DNA from: Bacteroidota bacterium
Lineage (GTDB): Bacteria > Bacteroidota > Bacteroidia > Flavobacteriales > Schleiferiaceae
Length of the DNA: 56,031 nt
Direction: 5' to 3'
NCBI GenBank assembly: GCA_003045865.1
Contig: PZPB01000011.1
Span: forward strand, 1 to 56,031
Shown: piece after piece, positions 44,027 through 53,171 of the stretch
How positions within the stretch are numbered: the first letter of the stretch is position 1
How the letters are laid out: the number at the start of each line of letters is the position of its first letter
Notes under the pieces: generated by a model
Seen by the model: only the letters and a program-made list of their open reading frames with translations
Database searches by the model: none
What the model was told of the DNA's origin: nothing
Position numbers and translations under genes: made by a program

Positions 44027-45832
44027 ATGACAAAATGGACCGCTCTATTAGGGCTGGCCTTAGTATTTAGTTTATCCTCCTGTAACCGGGAGGATAACTT
44101 GTTTAAGGAGGCCCAAGATATTTTAGGAAATAGCGATTATCCGGCCATTGCTTATGGCGGTTATCGTCACCAAGAACGTTCTAAAGCGCCTAGTGTAGCA
44201 AATATTAAAGAAGACCTAAAAATATTAGATGCGGCAGGGTTTCGAGTTTTACGTACCTATCATGCACGGCTTTACGATCATACGCCGCGCCTTTTACAGG
44301 CCATTAAAGAAATGAAAGATCATGACCCTAGTTTCGAGATGTACGTAATGCTAGGCGCTTGGATGCAATGCAAAAATGCCTTTGGCGAAAAACCCAATCA
44401 CAGTCGCGGCGACACTGCAAATAATCGCGCAGAAATAGAACAAGCCGTTAAACTCGCTCAACAATACCCAGACATTGTAAAAGTAATTGCCGTAGGTAAC
44501 GAATCGATGGTGCACTGGGCCGCCCCTTATTACGTAGAACCTAGTATTATTCTTTACTGGGTAAATTATTTACAAGAGCTTAAAAAGGAAGGTGGCTTAA
44601 ACGCTAAATTATGGATTACCTCTTCCGATAATTTTGCTTCCTGGGGTGGTGGCGACGATAGCTATTTTAATGAAGACTTAGAATTACTGCTCAATGCGGT
44701 AGATTATGTTTCCCTGCACAGTTATCCCTTTCACGATACGCATTACGATCCAGAATTTTGGTATGTACCTGAAAATGAAGAGAACCTAGAAATAACCGCC
44801 CAAACAGAAGCCGCAATCGCAAGATGCGTAGCGCGCGTAATAGAGCAATTTCAAGCGGTAAAAGACTATATGAATAGCCTAGGTATTGAAAAGGAAATCC
44901 ACATTGGGGAAACCGGTTGGGCCAGTTATACCAATACCATGTACGGTGCCGGAGGCTCGCACGCGGCCGATGAGTACAAGCAAGCTCTGTATTATAAGGC
45001 CCTGCATGAATGGACGAATGCTAATGGTATTTCTTGCTTTTATTTCGAAGCTTTCGATGAGCCTTGGAAAGATGGTAAAAACCCAGGAGGCTCGGAGAAT
45101 CACTTTGGCCTATTCGGTGTTTCCGGAGCGGTAAAGATGCCTCTGTGGGAAAGTTTTGATCAAGGAGTTTTTGAAGGCTTAAGCAGAAACGGGCAAGCCC
45201 TACACAAGAGTTATAACGGCGATAGAGATTGTGTGTTGCAAAGGCTCTTAGCACCGCCTTACCAGCGCTCACTGCCAATTAAGAAGATTGTGTACCCTAA
45301 TGATGATAGTCTGCTAACAGAAGCTAAAAACATCCTTTTATTGGGCACTGCCATAGATGCTAATTTGAATGAAGATTTCCGTTATCCCGCATCTACTGTA
45401 AAGTTAGAAGCTTGGGAAAACACTTGTAGTATAGAGCTTAAGCAAGATTCGCTTTTAGTTATAGAAACCGGTACTGGCCCTTGGTGGGGATGCGCGCTTA
45501 ATTACGCATCTGGCGAAAGCCAAAACCTAAGTGAGTTTAAAGAAGAAGGAAGGCTAGTATTTAGCCTTAGAGGTGGAAGTGCAAGCAATTTTGAGATTGG
45601 CTTGCAAAGCGGGAATTATTCGAAAGGAAACTTAGCAGAAGCTCATTTTAAATTTGGTCCAGCTGGTACTAAAAAAATCAAGACCGAATGGCAAAAATTC
45701 AGCCTTGACTTAAATGATTTAGAAGGTGAGCTTAATTGGGAAGATATTAGCGGCTTAATCTATTTTAAGGGCCTAGATCAATTTGATGGAGGCTTCATAG
45801 AGCTCAAAAATATCTATTATTCCTCTAAGTAG
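44027..45832 (+). CDS. GH17 endo-beta-1,3-glucanase, surface lipoprotein
   Basis: A 601-residue protein. Lipoprotein signal with Cys19 (LALVFSLSSCNREDN); the acidic residues after Cys resemble the Bacteroidota surface-export signal. The GH17 barrel (about 35-400) has acid/base Glu159 in VIAVGNESMVHW and nucleophile Glu295 in IHIGETGWASYTN. A C-terminal sandwich of about 150 residues (STVKLEAWENTCSIELKQDS, LVFSLRGGSASNFEIGLQSG) is unassigned and could bind glycan. GH17 enzymes in marine laminarin loci cut debranched beta-1,3-glucan. Last gene of the plus-strand operon; its stop is 14 bp from the convergent GH16 stop. Confidence 0.92.
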   Translation: MTKWTALLGLALVFSLSSCNREDNLFKEAQDILGNSDYPAIAYGGYRHQERSKAPSVANIKEDLKILDAAGFRVLRTYHARLYDHTPRLLQAIKEMKDHDPSFEMYVMLGAWMQCKNAFGEKPNHSRGDTANNRAEIEQAVKLAQQYPDIVKVIAVGNESMVHWAAPYYVEPSIILYWVNYLQELKKEGGLNAKLWITSSDNFASWGGGDDSYFNEDLELLLNAVDYVSLHSYPFHDTHYDPEFWYVPENEENLEITAQTEAAIARCVARVIEQFQAVKDYMNSLGIEKEIHIGETGWASYTNTMYGAGGSHAADEYKQALYYKALHEWTNANGISCFYFEAFDEPWKDGKNPGGSENHFGLFGVSGAVKMPLWESFDQGVFEGLSRNGQALHKSYNGDRDCVLQRLLAPPYQRSLPIKKIVYPNDDSLLTEAKNILLLGTAIDANLNEDFRYPASTVKLEAWENTCSIELKQDSLLVIETGTGPWWGCALNYASGESQNLSEFKEEGRLVFSLRGGSASNFEIGLQSGNYSKGNLAEAHFKFGPAGTKKIKTEWQKFSLDLNDLEGELNWEDISGLIYFKGLDQFDGGFIELKNIYYSSK

Positions 45833-45846
45833 TTCTTTTCCTTTTA

Positions 45847-46974
45847 TTATTGAAATACTCTTACGTAATCTACTGCCATTCTTTGGGGGAATACGGTGCT
45901 GCTATTGGGGCTGCCTGGCCAGGTACCACCTACCGCTATGTTAAAGATGAAAAAGAATTTTTCTTTAAACTCATCTAAAGAAGAACCATTTATATTAATG
46001 GAATGATATTGAATATCATCGATATACCAGGTAATACTGCTTTGATCCCAAATAATGGAATACACATGAAACTCTTCGGATAGCTTACCATTATTGGGTA
46101 AGCGATAGGCACCACTGAAATCAGCCTTCACATTGCTGCCATCATTAAACCAATGCACCGTTCCGTGCGTATAGCCATCGCCACGTTTATTGGCGGTAGG
46201 TCCGCCTACCATTTCCATTATATCTATTTCGCCACATCTTGGCCAACCTACGGTGCCAAAATTATCGCCTAACATCCATAAAGCAGGCCATAATCCTTGT
46301 CCTTCTGGCATAGCGGCTCTAATATCGATTCGGCCATATTTAAAACTCTGGTTGCCCCGCGAAACAATGCGTGAAGAAGTATAAGAAGTGGTTGAAAAGT
46401 CTTCTTTTTTAGCGGTGATTACTAAGTAACCATCACGCACTTCCGTATTTTCTGGACGGTAATATTGTAATTCTTGGTTACCCCAGCCACCATTTCCGGT
46501 GCCAATTTCGTGGGTCCAAGCGCTAGATAGCGAAGTTCCTTCAAACTCATCTTGCCATACTAAAGTATAGTTGGGATAAGTAAGAGGCGTTGTGTAGCCG
46601 GTTGTGGGAATTCCACCCGCACCCGAATTGGTAGAGATTGTGATTTCTACTGAATCACGCTTTTCAATAAAGTCGATATTAGAAATATGAGCACGACTAA
46701 CGATAAGGTATGTTCCACTTTCGGTAAAGCGATAAGAAAAAGTTCCTTCTCTAGATTCTAGGTCTGTCCGGCCGTCTCGGTCGTAAAATTCGGCCGTATA
46801 AAAATTTGCATTCACTGCACGGGTGGTTAAATTAACCAGACCTTCCGTGGTGGTGGATACGTCGATAGTAGTTTGGAGATTAGAAGGTAAAAGGGCTGGT
46901 GCAACTATTTTTTCCTCTGCACATGAAGCTGTAATAAGTAGTATTACCAGTAGAGGGTAAATGCTTAATCTCAT
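45847..46974 (-). CDS. GH16 beta-1,3-glucanase with PKD-like domain, surface lipoprotein
   Basis: A 375-residue protein. Lipobox Cys18 (LLVILLITASCAEEK), followed by Glu-Glu as in surface-exported lipoproteins. Residues 25-115 form a PKD/SusE-like sandwich (LVNLTTRAVNANFYTAEFYD, GTFSYRFTESGTYLIV). The GH16 domain (about 130-375) runs from YTLVWQDEFEGTSLSSAW through GEIDIMEMVGG (nucleophile Glu249, Asp251, acid/base Glu254) to AVDYVRVFQ. The Met in DIMEMV is the beta-bulge form typical of laminarinases. Last gene of the SusCD operon, separated from the previous gene by a strong hairpin. Confidence 0.93.
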   Translation of the reverse strand: MRLSIYPLLVILLITASCAEEKIVAPALLPSNLQTTIDVSTTTEGLVNLTTRAVNANFYTAEFYDRDGRTDLESREGTFSYRFTESGTYLIVSRAHISNIDFIEKRDSVEITISTNSGAGGIPTTGYTTPLTYPNYTLVWQDEFEGTSLSSAWTHEIGTGNGGWGNQELQYYRPENTEVRDGYLVITAKKEDFSTTSYTSSRIVSRGNQSFKYGRIDIRAAMPEGQGLWPALWMLGDNFGTVGWPRCGEIDIMEMVGGPTANKRGDGYTHGTVHWFNDGSNVKADFSGAYRLPNNGKLSEEFHVYSIIWDQSSITWYIDDIQYHSININGSSLDEFKEKFFFIFNIAVGGTWPGSPNSSTVFPQRMAVDYVRVFQ

Positions 46975-46999
46975 AAGTTGCGTTTTAGGTTAAAGAAAT

Positions 47000-47034
47000 A
47001 AAGAGGCGCAAGGAATTACACCTTACGCCTCTTT
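47000..47034 (-). terminator. Hairpin between glycan-binding protein and GH16
   Basis: AAAGAGGCG (47000-47008) pairs with CGCCTCTTT (47026-47034), extended by AAGG/CCTT inside the loop. On the minus strand it is followed by a T-rich run. In an operon this would act as a partial terminator or 3'-end stabiliser, giving more susCD/binding-protein mRNA than GH16 mRNA. Confidence 0.75.
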
Positions 47035-47047
47035 AAAAAAATTCTAT

Positions 47048-48415
47048 TTATTCTTGAACGACATCGTCAACATAGAAAGTTCCTGCATTAGCAACATTCC
47101 ATCCTGGGAACATTACCAAGCGATCGAAATCTGCAGCAGTGCCACTAAAATCGAAAGTAATTTCCTCCCATGTGTTCGCAGTTGTTACCGTAGCATCTAC
47201 TTCAACAAAGTTGTTGGTGTTTGCTTGCTCTTCTAACTTAATTCTGAAGTCGCCTGCAATGGGCGCCCAAACTTTCAGTTTGATAGTAGTTTGCGTACTA
47301 AAATCAAGTTTAGAATCTAAGTTTACAAAGAAACCAGCCCAAGTTTCATTACCGTGAACGGTTTCTACAACCTTAGAGCTCATGTTAATACCAGTAGCAT
47401 CTGGGTTAGCAATAACCGCAGCTGTGCTGTTTCCAAAAGTGGTAAATACTGGCTCAACCGTTTCAAAGTCTAAAGGAAGACTGTAAGAAGGTGCAACTGG
47501 ATCTGGGTTGCTTACGAATCCTTCAGGAACTAAACGAAGATACCAAGCTAAAGCAGGGTTTGTGGCTATACCATCAACAAAACGTAAGAATAATTCATTC
47601 TCACTAATGCTTATGATTTGGTAAGTTTGAGAACTGGCCCAGTACCCTAAGAAGGCGTTGCCACTAAAGGTAATACTAGTATCTGCGCCTTCGTTAAGCG
47701 TCCAAGTTTCGCCTAATTGATCAGGGAAATTAGCTTTGAAATCGCCCACATTAGTTGCGGTAGTATCATTAAACGGAGCAATACCTGCACTAGCTGTGTT
47801 TACGTATACATCACCATTGGTGATCATATCAAAACCAAAACCGTTTAATTTAAAGGTGTAAAGGTCATCATACATACCTGCACCCGTTTTTTCTAAAGCG
47901 GCGGCCGCATACCACTCTGGGTAGTTACCGGCTGCACCAACAGGGTCAGGGCCTACGCCGAAATGCCCGGCTCTAACTGAGTCAATCGCCCAAGATTTAA
48001 AACCTGGACCTGCTGTTCCACCTGTTAAGAGGTCGTAAATTGGGTTATTAATTAAGTTTGGATCATCTTGAGCAATAGTAATATCTTGAGTACTACTAGC
48101 ACTACCACCTGAATTCTGTACCGTTAAGGTAACAGTGTAAGTTCCAGCAAATGGATAAGAGGCAGAAACATTCGTTCCTTCGCCGGTAGCCCCATTGCCA
48201 AAATCCCAATTTGCACTTACACTAGAATTTGAAGCGGTAAACTCGATAACGTTATCGCTTTGCGCAGAAGCAGCATAAGTAAAAGCTGCATCACTTTGAC
48301 TGGGAGCATTCCCAATTGTTGGTTCATCATCTTCACCACAGGCCGCCGCAAAAACTAGTAGAGCACCTAAAGCAAAAAACCGTGAACCTGTTCTTCTCAT
48401 TGATTTCATTTTCAT
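47048..48415 (-). CDS. PKD-containing surface glycan-binding lipoprotein
   Basis: A 455-residue protein. Lipobox Cys26 (LLVFAAACGEDDE); the acidic residues after Cys match the surface lipoprotein export signal. PKD domain at 40-115 (ANWDFGNGATGEGTNVSASY, GTYTVTLTVQNSGG). The middle domain of about 190 residues (GPGFKSWAIDSVRAGHFGVG, LGYWASSQTYQIISISENEL) is of the type found in SusE-like binding proteins. The C-terminal module (about 310-455: LPLDFETVEPVFTTFGN, ETWAGFFVNL, WEEITFDFSG, FYVDDVV) is homologous to the triple modules of the protein at 27241-29469. No catalytic site. Third gene of the susCD operon; expected to hold laminarin at the surface. Confidence 0.88.
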   Translation of the reverse strand: MKMKSMRRTGSRFFALGALLVFAAACGEDDEPTIGNAPSQSDAAFTYAASAQSDNVIEFTASNSSVSANWDFGNGATGEGTNVSASYPFAGTYTVTLTVQNSGGSASSTQDITIAQDDPNLINNPIYDLLTGGTAGPGFKSWAIDSVRAGHFGVGPDPVGAAGNYPEWYAAAALEKTGAGMYDDLYTFKLNGFGFDMITNGDVYVNTASAGIAPFNDTTATNVGDFKANFPDQLGETWTLNEGADTSITFSGNAFLGYWASSQTYQIISISENELFLRFVDGIATNPALAWYLRLVPEGFVSNPDPVAPSYSLPLDFETVEPVFTTFGNSTAAVIANPDATGINMSSKVVETVHGNETWAGFFVNLDSKLDFSTQTTIKLKVWAPIAGDFRIKLEEQANTNNFVEVDATVTTANTWEEITFDFSGTAADFDRLVMFPGWNVANAGTFYVDDVVQE

Positions 48416-48445
48416 GATTTGGATTAAATTAAAAATATAAAATTA

Positions 48446-49924
48446 TTAGTAACCACTATTTTGTGTCCAGCTACCTCCTGCTAAATCAATTTCGACCTGA
48501 GGTATGGGGAAAATCTCATTTTTCCCAGAGGTGAAATTGTCTATTGAGGTAGCGGCTTTACCCGTACGTACGAGGTCGAAAAAACGCAAACCTTCACCAG
48601 AAAGTTCATATCTTCTCTCTTGCCAGATGGCCTCAGTTAATTGTTGGCCGCTGGCATTTACTGCGGGCATGCCAACGCGCGCACGTACTTCATTTAAGTA
48701 TGTTAAAGCAGGACCGTCATTATTACTTCTGGTATGCGCTTCTGCTGCCATTAAAAGTACATCAGCATAGCGTATTGCTTTATAGTTGAGCGGGCTCGTT
48801 AAGTCATCATCTGGCAATCCTAATTCGGACTGACGCTTAATGTACTTATTGTTATAAAAGCCTGTATGACCGCCGCCACCCACAGCATAGCTAATTGAAC
48901 CTGGGTCTGGCTGTAAGTTAATAAACGAGTCTAAATTTAAAACTGTTATATCGCGACGAGGATCATTTACTGGAAATGCATTGTATAAATCTGCCGTAGG
49001 CAAATTGTAGCTGTTACCGTCTCCATACAAAGGACCTTCATACTGACGGATTCCTTGAAAACCAGCAGCAGCATTTCCTTCTAAGCAAATTAAACAACCG
49101 TAGCTACCACCTTCAAGGTTGGAATATTCCACATCAAAAACTGTTTCGCTATTATCTTCATTGGCTGCGAACCACAAATCGCCGAAGTTAGCCATTAAGC
49201 TATAAGGACCATCATTAATTACCTCATCTAAAACTTCCGCCGCTTGAGCAAACTTATTCTGATAAAGATAAACCTTACCTAAAAGTGCCAAGGCAGAACC
49301 TTTCTCGGCTTTACCTTTTACAGGATTGTTCCAAGGTAGGTTATTAGCGGCATAACGAAGGTCAGACTCAATTTGAGCATAAACTTCCGAGCGTGGCGTA
49401 CGTGCTACTTCGGTCACCTCTTCTGAGCCTAAGCGCTTGTCGATAATTAAAGGCACATCACCAAAGTATTTTACCAATTCGAAATAGTAATAAGCTCTCA
49501 GGAAACGAGTTTCACCGATTATTTGCTCTTTACCATCAAAGTCGGTTTTGTCTTTATACTCCATAATAAAGTTGGTGCGAGCAATACCCGCATAGTTCCA
49601 ACGGAATATGCTTCTCAACTCGTTGTTCACCGCATTGTGCGTCATGGCTTCAATTTGGTGTAAACCTTCCGAATCGTTCACACTTTCACCACCGGCGATA
49701 GCATTGTCAGAAGCAATTTCACCGATCCACAAGGTAAGGTAAGAAGCCTGCAATAAGTCGTAGGCTCCGATTAAAGCCAACTCATAGTCTTGTTCAGAGT
49801 TGAAGTAGTTTTCCGCATCCTGAGCAAAAGGCGGGCTAACGTCTAAATACTTTTCACAGCCCGAATTAGTTAAGCTAAGAGCAAGGGCAGTTAAAATTAC
49901 TGTGGTATATCTTTTTATAGCCAT
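48446..49924 (-). CDS. SusD/RagB family outer-membrane lipoprotein
   Basis: About 492 residues from ATG 49924; a longer reading from 49993 would put the signal peptide internally and overlap susC. Lipobox Cys23 (LALSLTNSGCEKYLDVSPPF). SusD hallmarks: helical TPR-type N-terminus (DYELALIGAYDLLQASYLTL), ETRFLRAYYYFELVKYFGDV and the C-terminal LNEVRARVGMPAVNAS with IWQERRYELSGEGLRFFDLV. It binds oligosaccharide and forms the lid on the SusC transporter. Its start lies 4 bp after the susC stop, confirming the pair. Confidence 0.95.
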   Translation of the reverse strand: MAIKRYTTVILTALALSLTNSGCEKYLDVSPPFAQDAENYFNSEQDYELALIGAYDLLQASYLTLWIGEIASDNAIAGGESVNDSEGLHQIEAMTHNAVNNELRSIFRWNYAGIARTNFIMEYKDKTDFDGKEQIIGETRFLRAYYYFELVKYFGDVPLIIDKRLGSEEVTEVARTPRSEVYAQIESDLRYAANNLPWNNPVKGKAEKGSALALLGKVYLYQNKFAQAAEVLDEVINDGPYSLMANFGDLWFAANEDNSETVFDVEYSNLEGGSYGCLICLEGNAAAGFQGIRQYEGPLYGDGNSYNLPTADLYNAFPVNDPRRDITVLNLDSFINLQPDPGSISYAVGGGGHTGFYNNKYIKRQSELGLPDDDLTSPLNYKAIRYADVLLMAAEAHTRSNNDGPALTYLNEVRARVGMPAVNASGQQLTEAIWQERRYELSGEGLRFFDLVRTGKAATSIDNFTSGKNEIFPIPQVEIDLAGGSWTQNSGY

Positions 49925-49928
49925 GATC

Positions 49929-52900
49929 TTAAAATTTAATGTTAAAGCCTCCCATAATTGTGCGTGCTTGTGGGTAGAAACCGTAGTCAACACCCGCTGC
50001 TAATACACCACCGAAGTTTCCAATATCCGGATCAAAACCCTGATAATTGGTTAGCGTATATAGGTTATTTACGGAAACGTAAACACGCATAGACTCAACT
50101 TTTTGACGAGTTAGCCATTTTCTAGGAAGCGTATAACCTACTTGTAAGTTTCTAATTCTTAGAAAAGAGCCATCCTCAACAAAATAGTCAGAGAATACAT
50201 TGTTACGAGTTGCACCGGTAGTTACACGAGGAATATCTTCACTAGAACCTGGACCGGTCCAGCGATCAATAATATAAGTTAATTGATTGGCATAAGGTTG
50301 TTGTCTTTCGTAGTTTCTGATGATTTCTTGACCAACAGCGGCGTAAAGATTACACGAGGCATCGAAATTTTTGTAACGACCGGTTAAGTTTAAACCGAAG
50401 GTGAAATCAGGAATAGGAGAACCTATTTTAGTTCTATCTGAATCGTCCCCGAAACTAATTACGCCATCGCCATTCTGATCTACATAACGAAGATCACCTG
50501 GACGAGCACCTGCTTGTACTACAGAAGAGTTATCGATTTCTTGTTGGCTTTGGAAGATACCATCCGTTTGTAATCCGATGTAATAACCAATAGGCTGACC
50601 GACTTCAAAACGAGTAGCCACGTTACCACCTACTCCAAACTGAGCACCGGGAATAAAGTCAACACCGTCTGGTACTCGCAGTACTTCATTGGTTAATTGG
50701 GTCATATTAAAAGAGGTAGAGAAAACCCAGTCTTTAGTAGGATCAGTGCTATAACCTAATTCTAGTTCTAAACCGCGGTTAGATACATCACCTGCGTTTA
50801 CAAAGGGAGGGAAACCGCCAGGACCGTAGGTTCCTAATAAACCAGATACATCCGGTTGGAAAAGCAAGTCATTCGTATTTTTAACAAAATAGTTCATGGC
50901 AAAGCTGATCTCTTTAAGAATGGTTAAATCTAAACCCACGTTAAACTGATGGGTAGTTTCCCATTTCAAATCTGGGTTAGAAGCGCGACCAATTGCCACA
51001 CCACTAGTAATTAAATCGTCGAGAACATAAACACCTTCCCCGTTAAGAAGGGCACGGTAAGCAAAGTTTGGAATCTGGTCGTTACCAGAAATACCATAAC
51101 TCATACGCAGTTTACCGAAGTCGATAAAACTTACATCAAAAAAGCTCTCATCGCTAAATACCCAAGCTCCTGAAAAAGCAGGGAAAATACCCCAACGATT
51201 ATTCGCTCCAAATTTTGATGAACCGTCGCGACGTACAATAGCCGAGAATAAGTAACGATTTAAGTAAGAATACTCTGCTCTTAAGAAGGCCGAAACTAAA
51301 CGCTCTTCGAATTCGAATGAACCCGCATTGTTTAAGAAACCTCCTTCCGCTTGGTTGGCAGAGATATCGGCAAAATCTACCGAATTATTAGGAACGTTAA
51401 AAGCGGTTGCGTTTAAGCCACTACCCGAACGCGTAAATACCGAAGTACCTAAGGTTCCTTTCACCTTATGTTCTCTATTAATCTGTCTCTCATAGTTTAA
51501 GAAACTCTCGAAGTTTAAGTCAACATAATAATCGCGATTTTCATAAACACTAGCTCCTCTTTCTAAGAAAATACTGTCTGCGATTTCTACTCTTGGCGCA
51601 TCTAAATCGGCGTTTACAGCCGTGTTTTGTGCTTTACCTGGACCGTACCAAACTAAGGGTGAAAACACCTTACCGTCAACTATGGCAGCGTTGTAATTAA
51701 AGCGATTTGTAAAAGTGAAGTTTTCGTTAATCGTGTAAACCAATTCTTCTTTACCTACTAATTTATTTACAGCCGACTCATTATAGGTGTTCTCCATCTG
51801 AGCTACTGGGTTAATAATGTCATTAACCAATTCTAGGTAGCTGTATCTCCCATCAGTTTGACGAACCGGTTCAGTAGGATAGGCATTAATCGTATTATAA
51901 AGAACAGAACCTATACCATTCTCTGGTAAAGATCTGCGATTTTCATTGGTATAAAGAAGTACACTGTTAATGCGGAACTTGGTAGACAATTCGTAAGACA
52001 CATTAAAACGAGCGTTGTAACGCGTAAAGTTTGCCTTGTCTAAACCTACAATACCGTCTTGTGTGTAATAAGACCCGCCGATTGAATAGCGAGTCTTATT
52101 GGTCCCCCCGTTAATGCTAATATTATAATTCTGCATTGGTGCCACTTGGAAAATTTCATTTTGCCAATCGGTACCCTCGCCTAGTTGCGTGTTATTAAAT
52201 GGTGCAGTTTGCCCTGCGTTTACAAAGGCATTGTTTTTTATAATCGCGTATTCATTTGCATTTAGCAAGCTTAAGCGATTGGTGGTTTCTTGCATACCAT
52301 AAAAGCCACTAAATTCAATTTGCGGCTTGGTATTTAATTTTCCTTTTTTGGTTTCAATAATGATTACACCGTTAGCGGCACGCACCCCATAAATACCAGC
52401 GGTACCATCTTTAAGAACGTTTACCGACTCAATATCAGCTGGGTTTAAAGCATTTAAACCCTCAGAATCGTAAACAATACCATCCACCAAAATTAAGGGA
52501 TCATTATCTCCAAAGGTTGAGAGTCCCCGAATTCGGATATTACTCGAACCTCCTGGCGAACCAGAGTTAGAGTTAATAGTTACTCCAGAAACTTGTCCCT
52601 GTAAAGCTTGGTCAACTCTTGATAAGTTTAATTTTTTTAGCTCTACACCATCAACCTGCGAAGTTGCACCAGTAATTTCCTTTTTGGTAGATGAGCCATA
52701 ACCTACTACTACAATTTCACTTAGTACAGACGACTCTTCCTTCAGGGATACATTAATTGTACGAGAGGAGGTAACCTTTATGGTTGCCGCTTGAAAACCA
52801 ATAAATGAAAAGACTAAGTCATCGCCTGGCTTCGCTTGAATGGTATAATTTCCATCCATATCTGTTGTTGTTCCAACTGACGTTCCTTTCACGAGAACAT

Positions 52901-53042
52901 TTACACCCGGGATGGGCAGGCCATTTGCCGCTTCTTTTACTACTCCCGTAATGGCAACAGACTGCGCCTGCATCCAAATTGGAAGGAATAGCAAAACAAT
53001 GGCTGCAAACCCCTTAAAACGCCTTAGGTAATAATTTTTCAT
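49929..53042 (-). CDS. SusC/RagA family TonB-dependent outer-membrane transporter
   Basis: A 1037-residue protein. Signal peptide 1-27 (AAIVLLFLPIWMQAQ), carboxypeptidase D-like domain 30-105 (ITGVVKEAANGLPIPGVNVL), TonB-box region EIVVVGYGSSTKKEITGA, plug 118-235 (VSGVTINSNSGSPGGSSNIR, DPLILVDGIVYDSEGLNALN) and a large barrel ending PQARTIMGGFNIKF. It takes up oligosaccharides over the outer membrane with TonB/ExbBD energy and the SusD lid. First gene of the minus-strand PUL operon, with a canonical promoter and two inverted repeats upstream. Laminarin as substrate is inferred from the neighbouring enzymes. Confidence 0.96.
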   Translation of the reverse strand: MKNYYLRRFKGFAAIVLLFLPIWMQAQSVAITGVVKEAANGLPIPGVNVLVKGTSVGTTTDMDGNYTIQAKPGDDLVFSFIGFQAATIKVTSSRTINVSLKEESSVLSEIVVVGYGSSTKKEITGATSQVDGVELKKLNLSRVDQALQGQVSGVTINSNSGSPGGSSNIRIRGLSTFGDNDPLILVDGIVYDSEGLNALNPADIESVNVLKDGTAGIYGVRAANGVIIIETKKGKLNTKPQIEFSGFYGMQETTNRLSLLNANEYAIIKNNAFVNAGQTAPFNNTQLGEGTDWQNEIFQVAPMQNYNISINGGTNKTRYSIGGSYYTQDGIVGLDKANFTRYNARFNVSYELSTKFRINSVLLYTNENRRSLPENGIGSVLYNTINAYPTEPVRQTDGRYSYLELVNDIINPVAQMENTYNESAVNKLVGKEELVYTINENFTFTNRFNYNAAIVDGKVFSPLVWYGPGKAQNTAVNADLDAPRVEIADSIFLERGASVYENRDYYVDLNFESFLNYERQINREHKVKGTLGTSVFTRSGSGLNATAFNVPNNSVDFADISANQAEGGFLNNAGSFEFEERLVSAFLRAEYSYLNRYLFSAIVRRDGSSKFGANNRWGIFPAFSGAWVFSDESFFDVSFIDFGKLRMSYGISGNDQIPNFAYRALLNGEGVYVLDDLITSGVAIGRASNPDLKWETTHQFNVGLDLTILKEISFAMNYFVKNTNDLLFQPDVSGLLGTYGPGGFPPFVNAGDVSNRGLELELGYSTDPTKDWVFSTSFNMTQLTNEVLRVPDGVDFIPGAQFGVGGNVATRFEVGQPIGYYIGLQTDGIFQSQQEIDNSSVVQAGARPGDLRYVDQNGDGVISFGDDSDRTKIGSPIPDFTFGLNLTGRYKNFDASCNLYAAVGQEIIRNYERQQPYANQLTYIIDRWTGPGSSEDIPRVTTGATRNNVFSDYFVEDGSFLRIRNLQVGYTLPRKWLTRQKVESMRVYVSVNNLYTLTNYQGFDPDIGNFGGVLAAGVDYGFYPQARTIMGGFNIKF

Positions 53043-53086
53043 AAGCCACGCATTAAAAGTTTTATTTTAGTTGATTCTCAAACACT

Positions 53087-53113
53087 TACAATAGTAACAT
53101 TGCCACTATTGTA
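53087..53113. promoter_or_regulatory. Inverted repeat in the susC leader
   Basis: TACAATAGT, 9-base spacer, ACTATTGTA: a perfect 9-bp inverted repeat about 45-70 bp before the susC ATG and downstream of the predicted transcript start. It could be an operator within the leader or an mRNA stem-loop. Confidence 0.45.
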
Positions 53114-53137
53114 CGCGTTACATTTATTAAGCTTATT

Positions 53138-53169
53138 CAAATATATATCTTTTGGTTAAAAGTACCAAA
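53138..53169 (-). promoter_or_regulatory. Canonical promoter of susC
   Basis: On the minus strand, TTTG (53169-53166), a 20-base spacer and TATATTTG (53145-53138): the full Bacteroidota -33/-7 promoter. The transcript would start near 53131, giving a leader of about 88 bases. Confidence 0.75.
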
Positions 53170-53171
53170 AG
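53149..53171. promoter_or_regulatory. Inverted repeat over the susC -33 region, candidate operator
   Basis: CTTTTGGT, 7-base spacer, ACCAAAAG: a perfect 8-bp inverted repeat that covers the -33 box and most of the spacer. A GGTACT sequence on the minus strand (53166-53161) lies 15 bases before the -7 box. The palindrome before the NUDIX gene has GGTACT 16 bases before its -7 box, so a shared half-site is possible. Confidence 0.4.

Noticed and set aside
49925-49993. Upstream extension of the susD reading frame
   Set aside because: It would overlap the end of susC and place the lipoprotein signal peptide internally; ATG 49924 gives a normal signal with lipobox.
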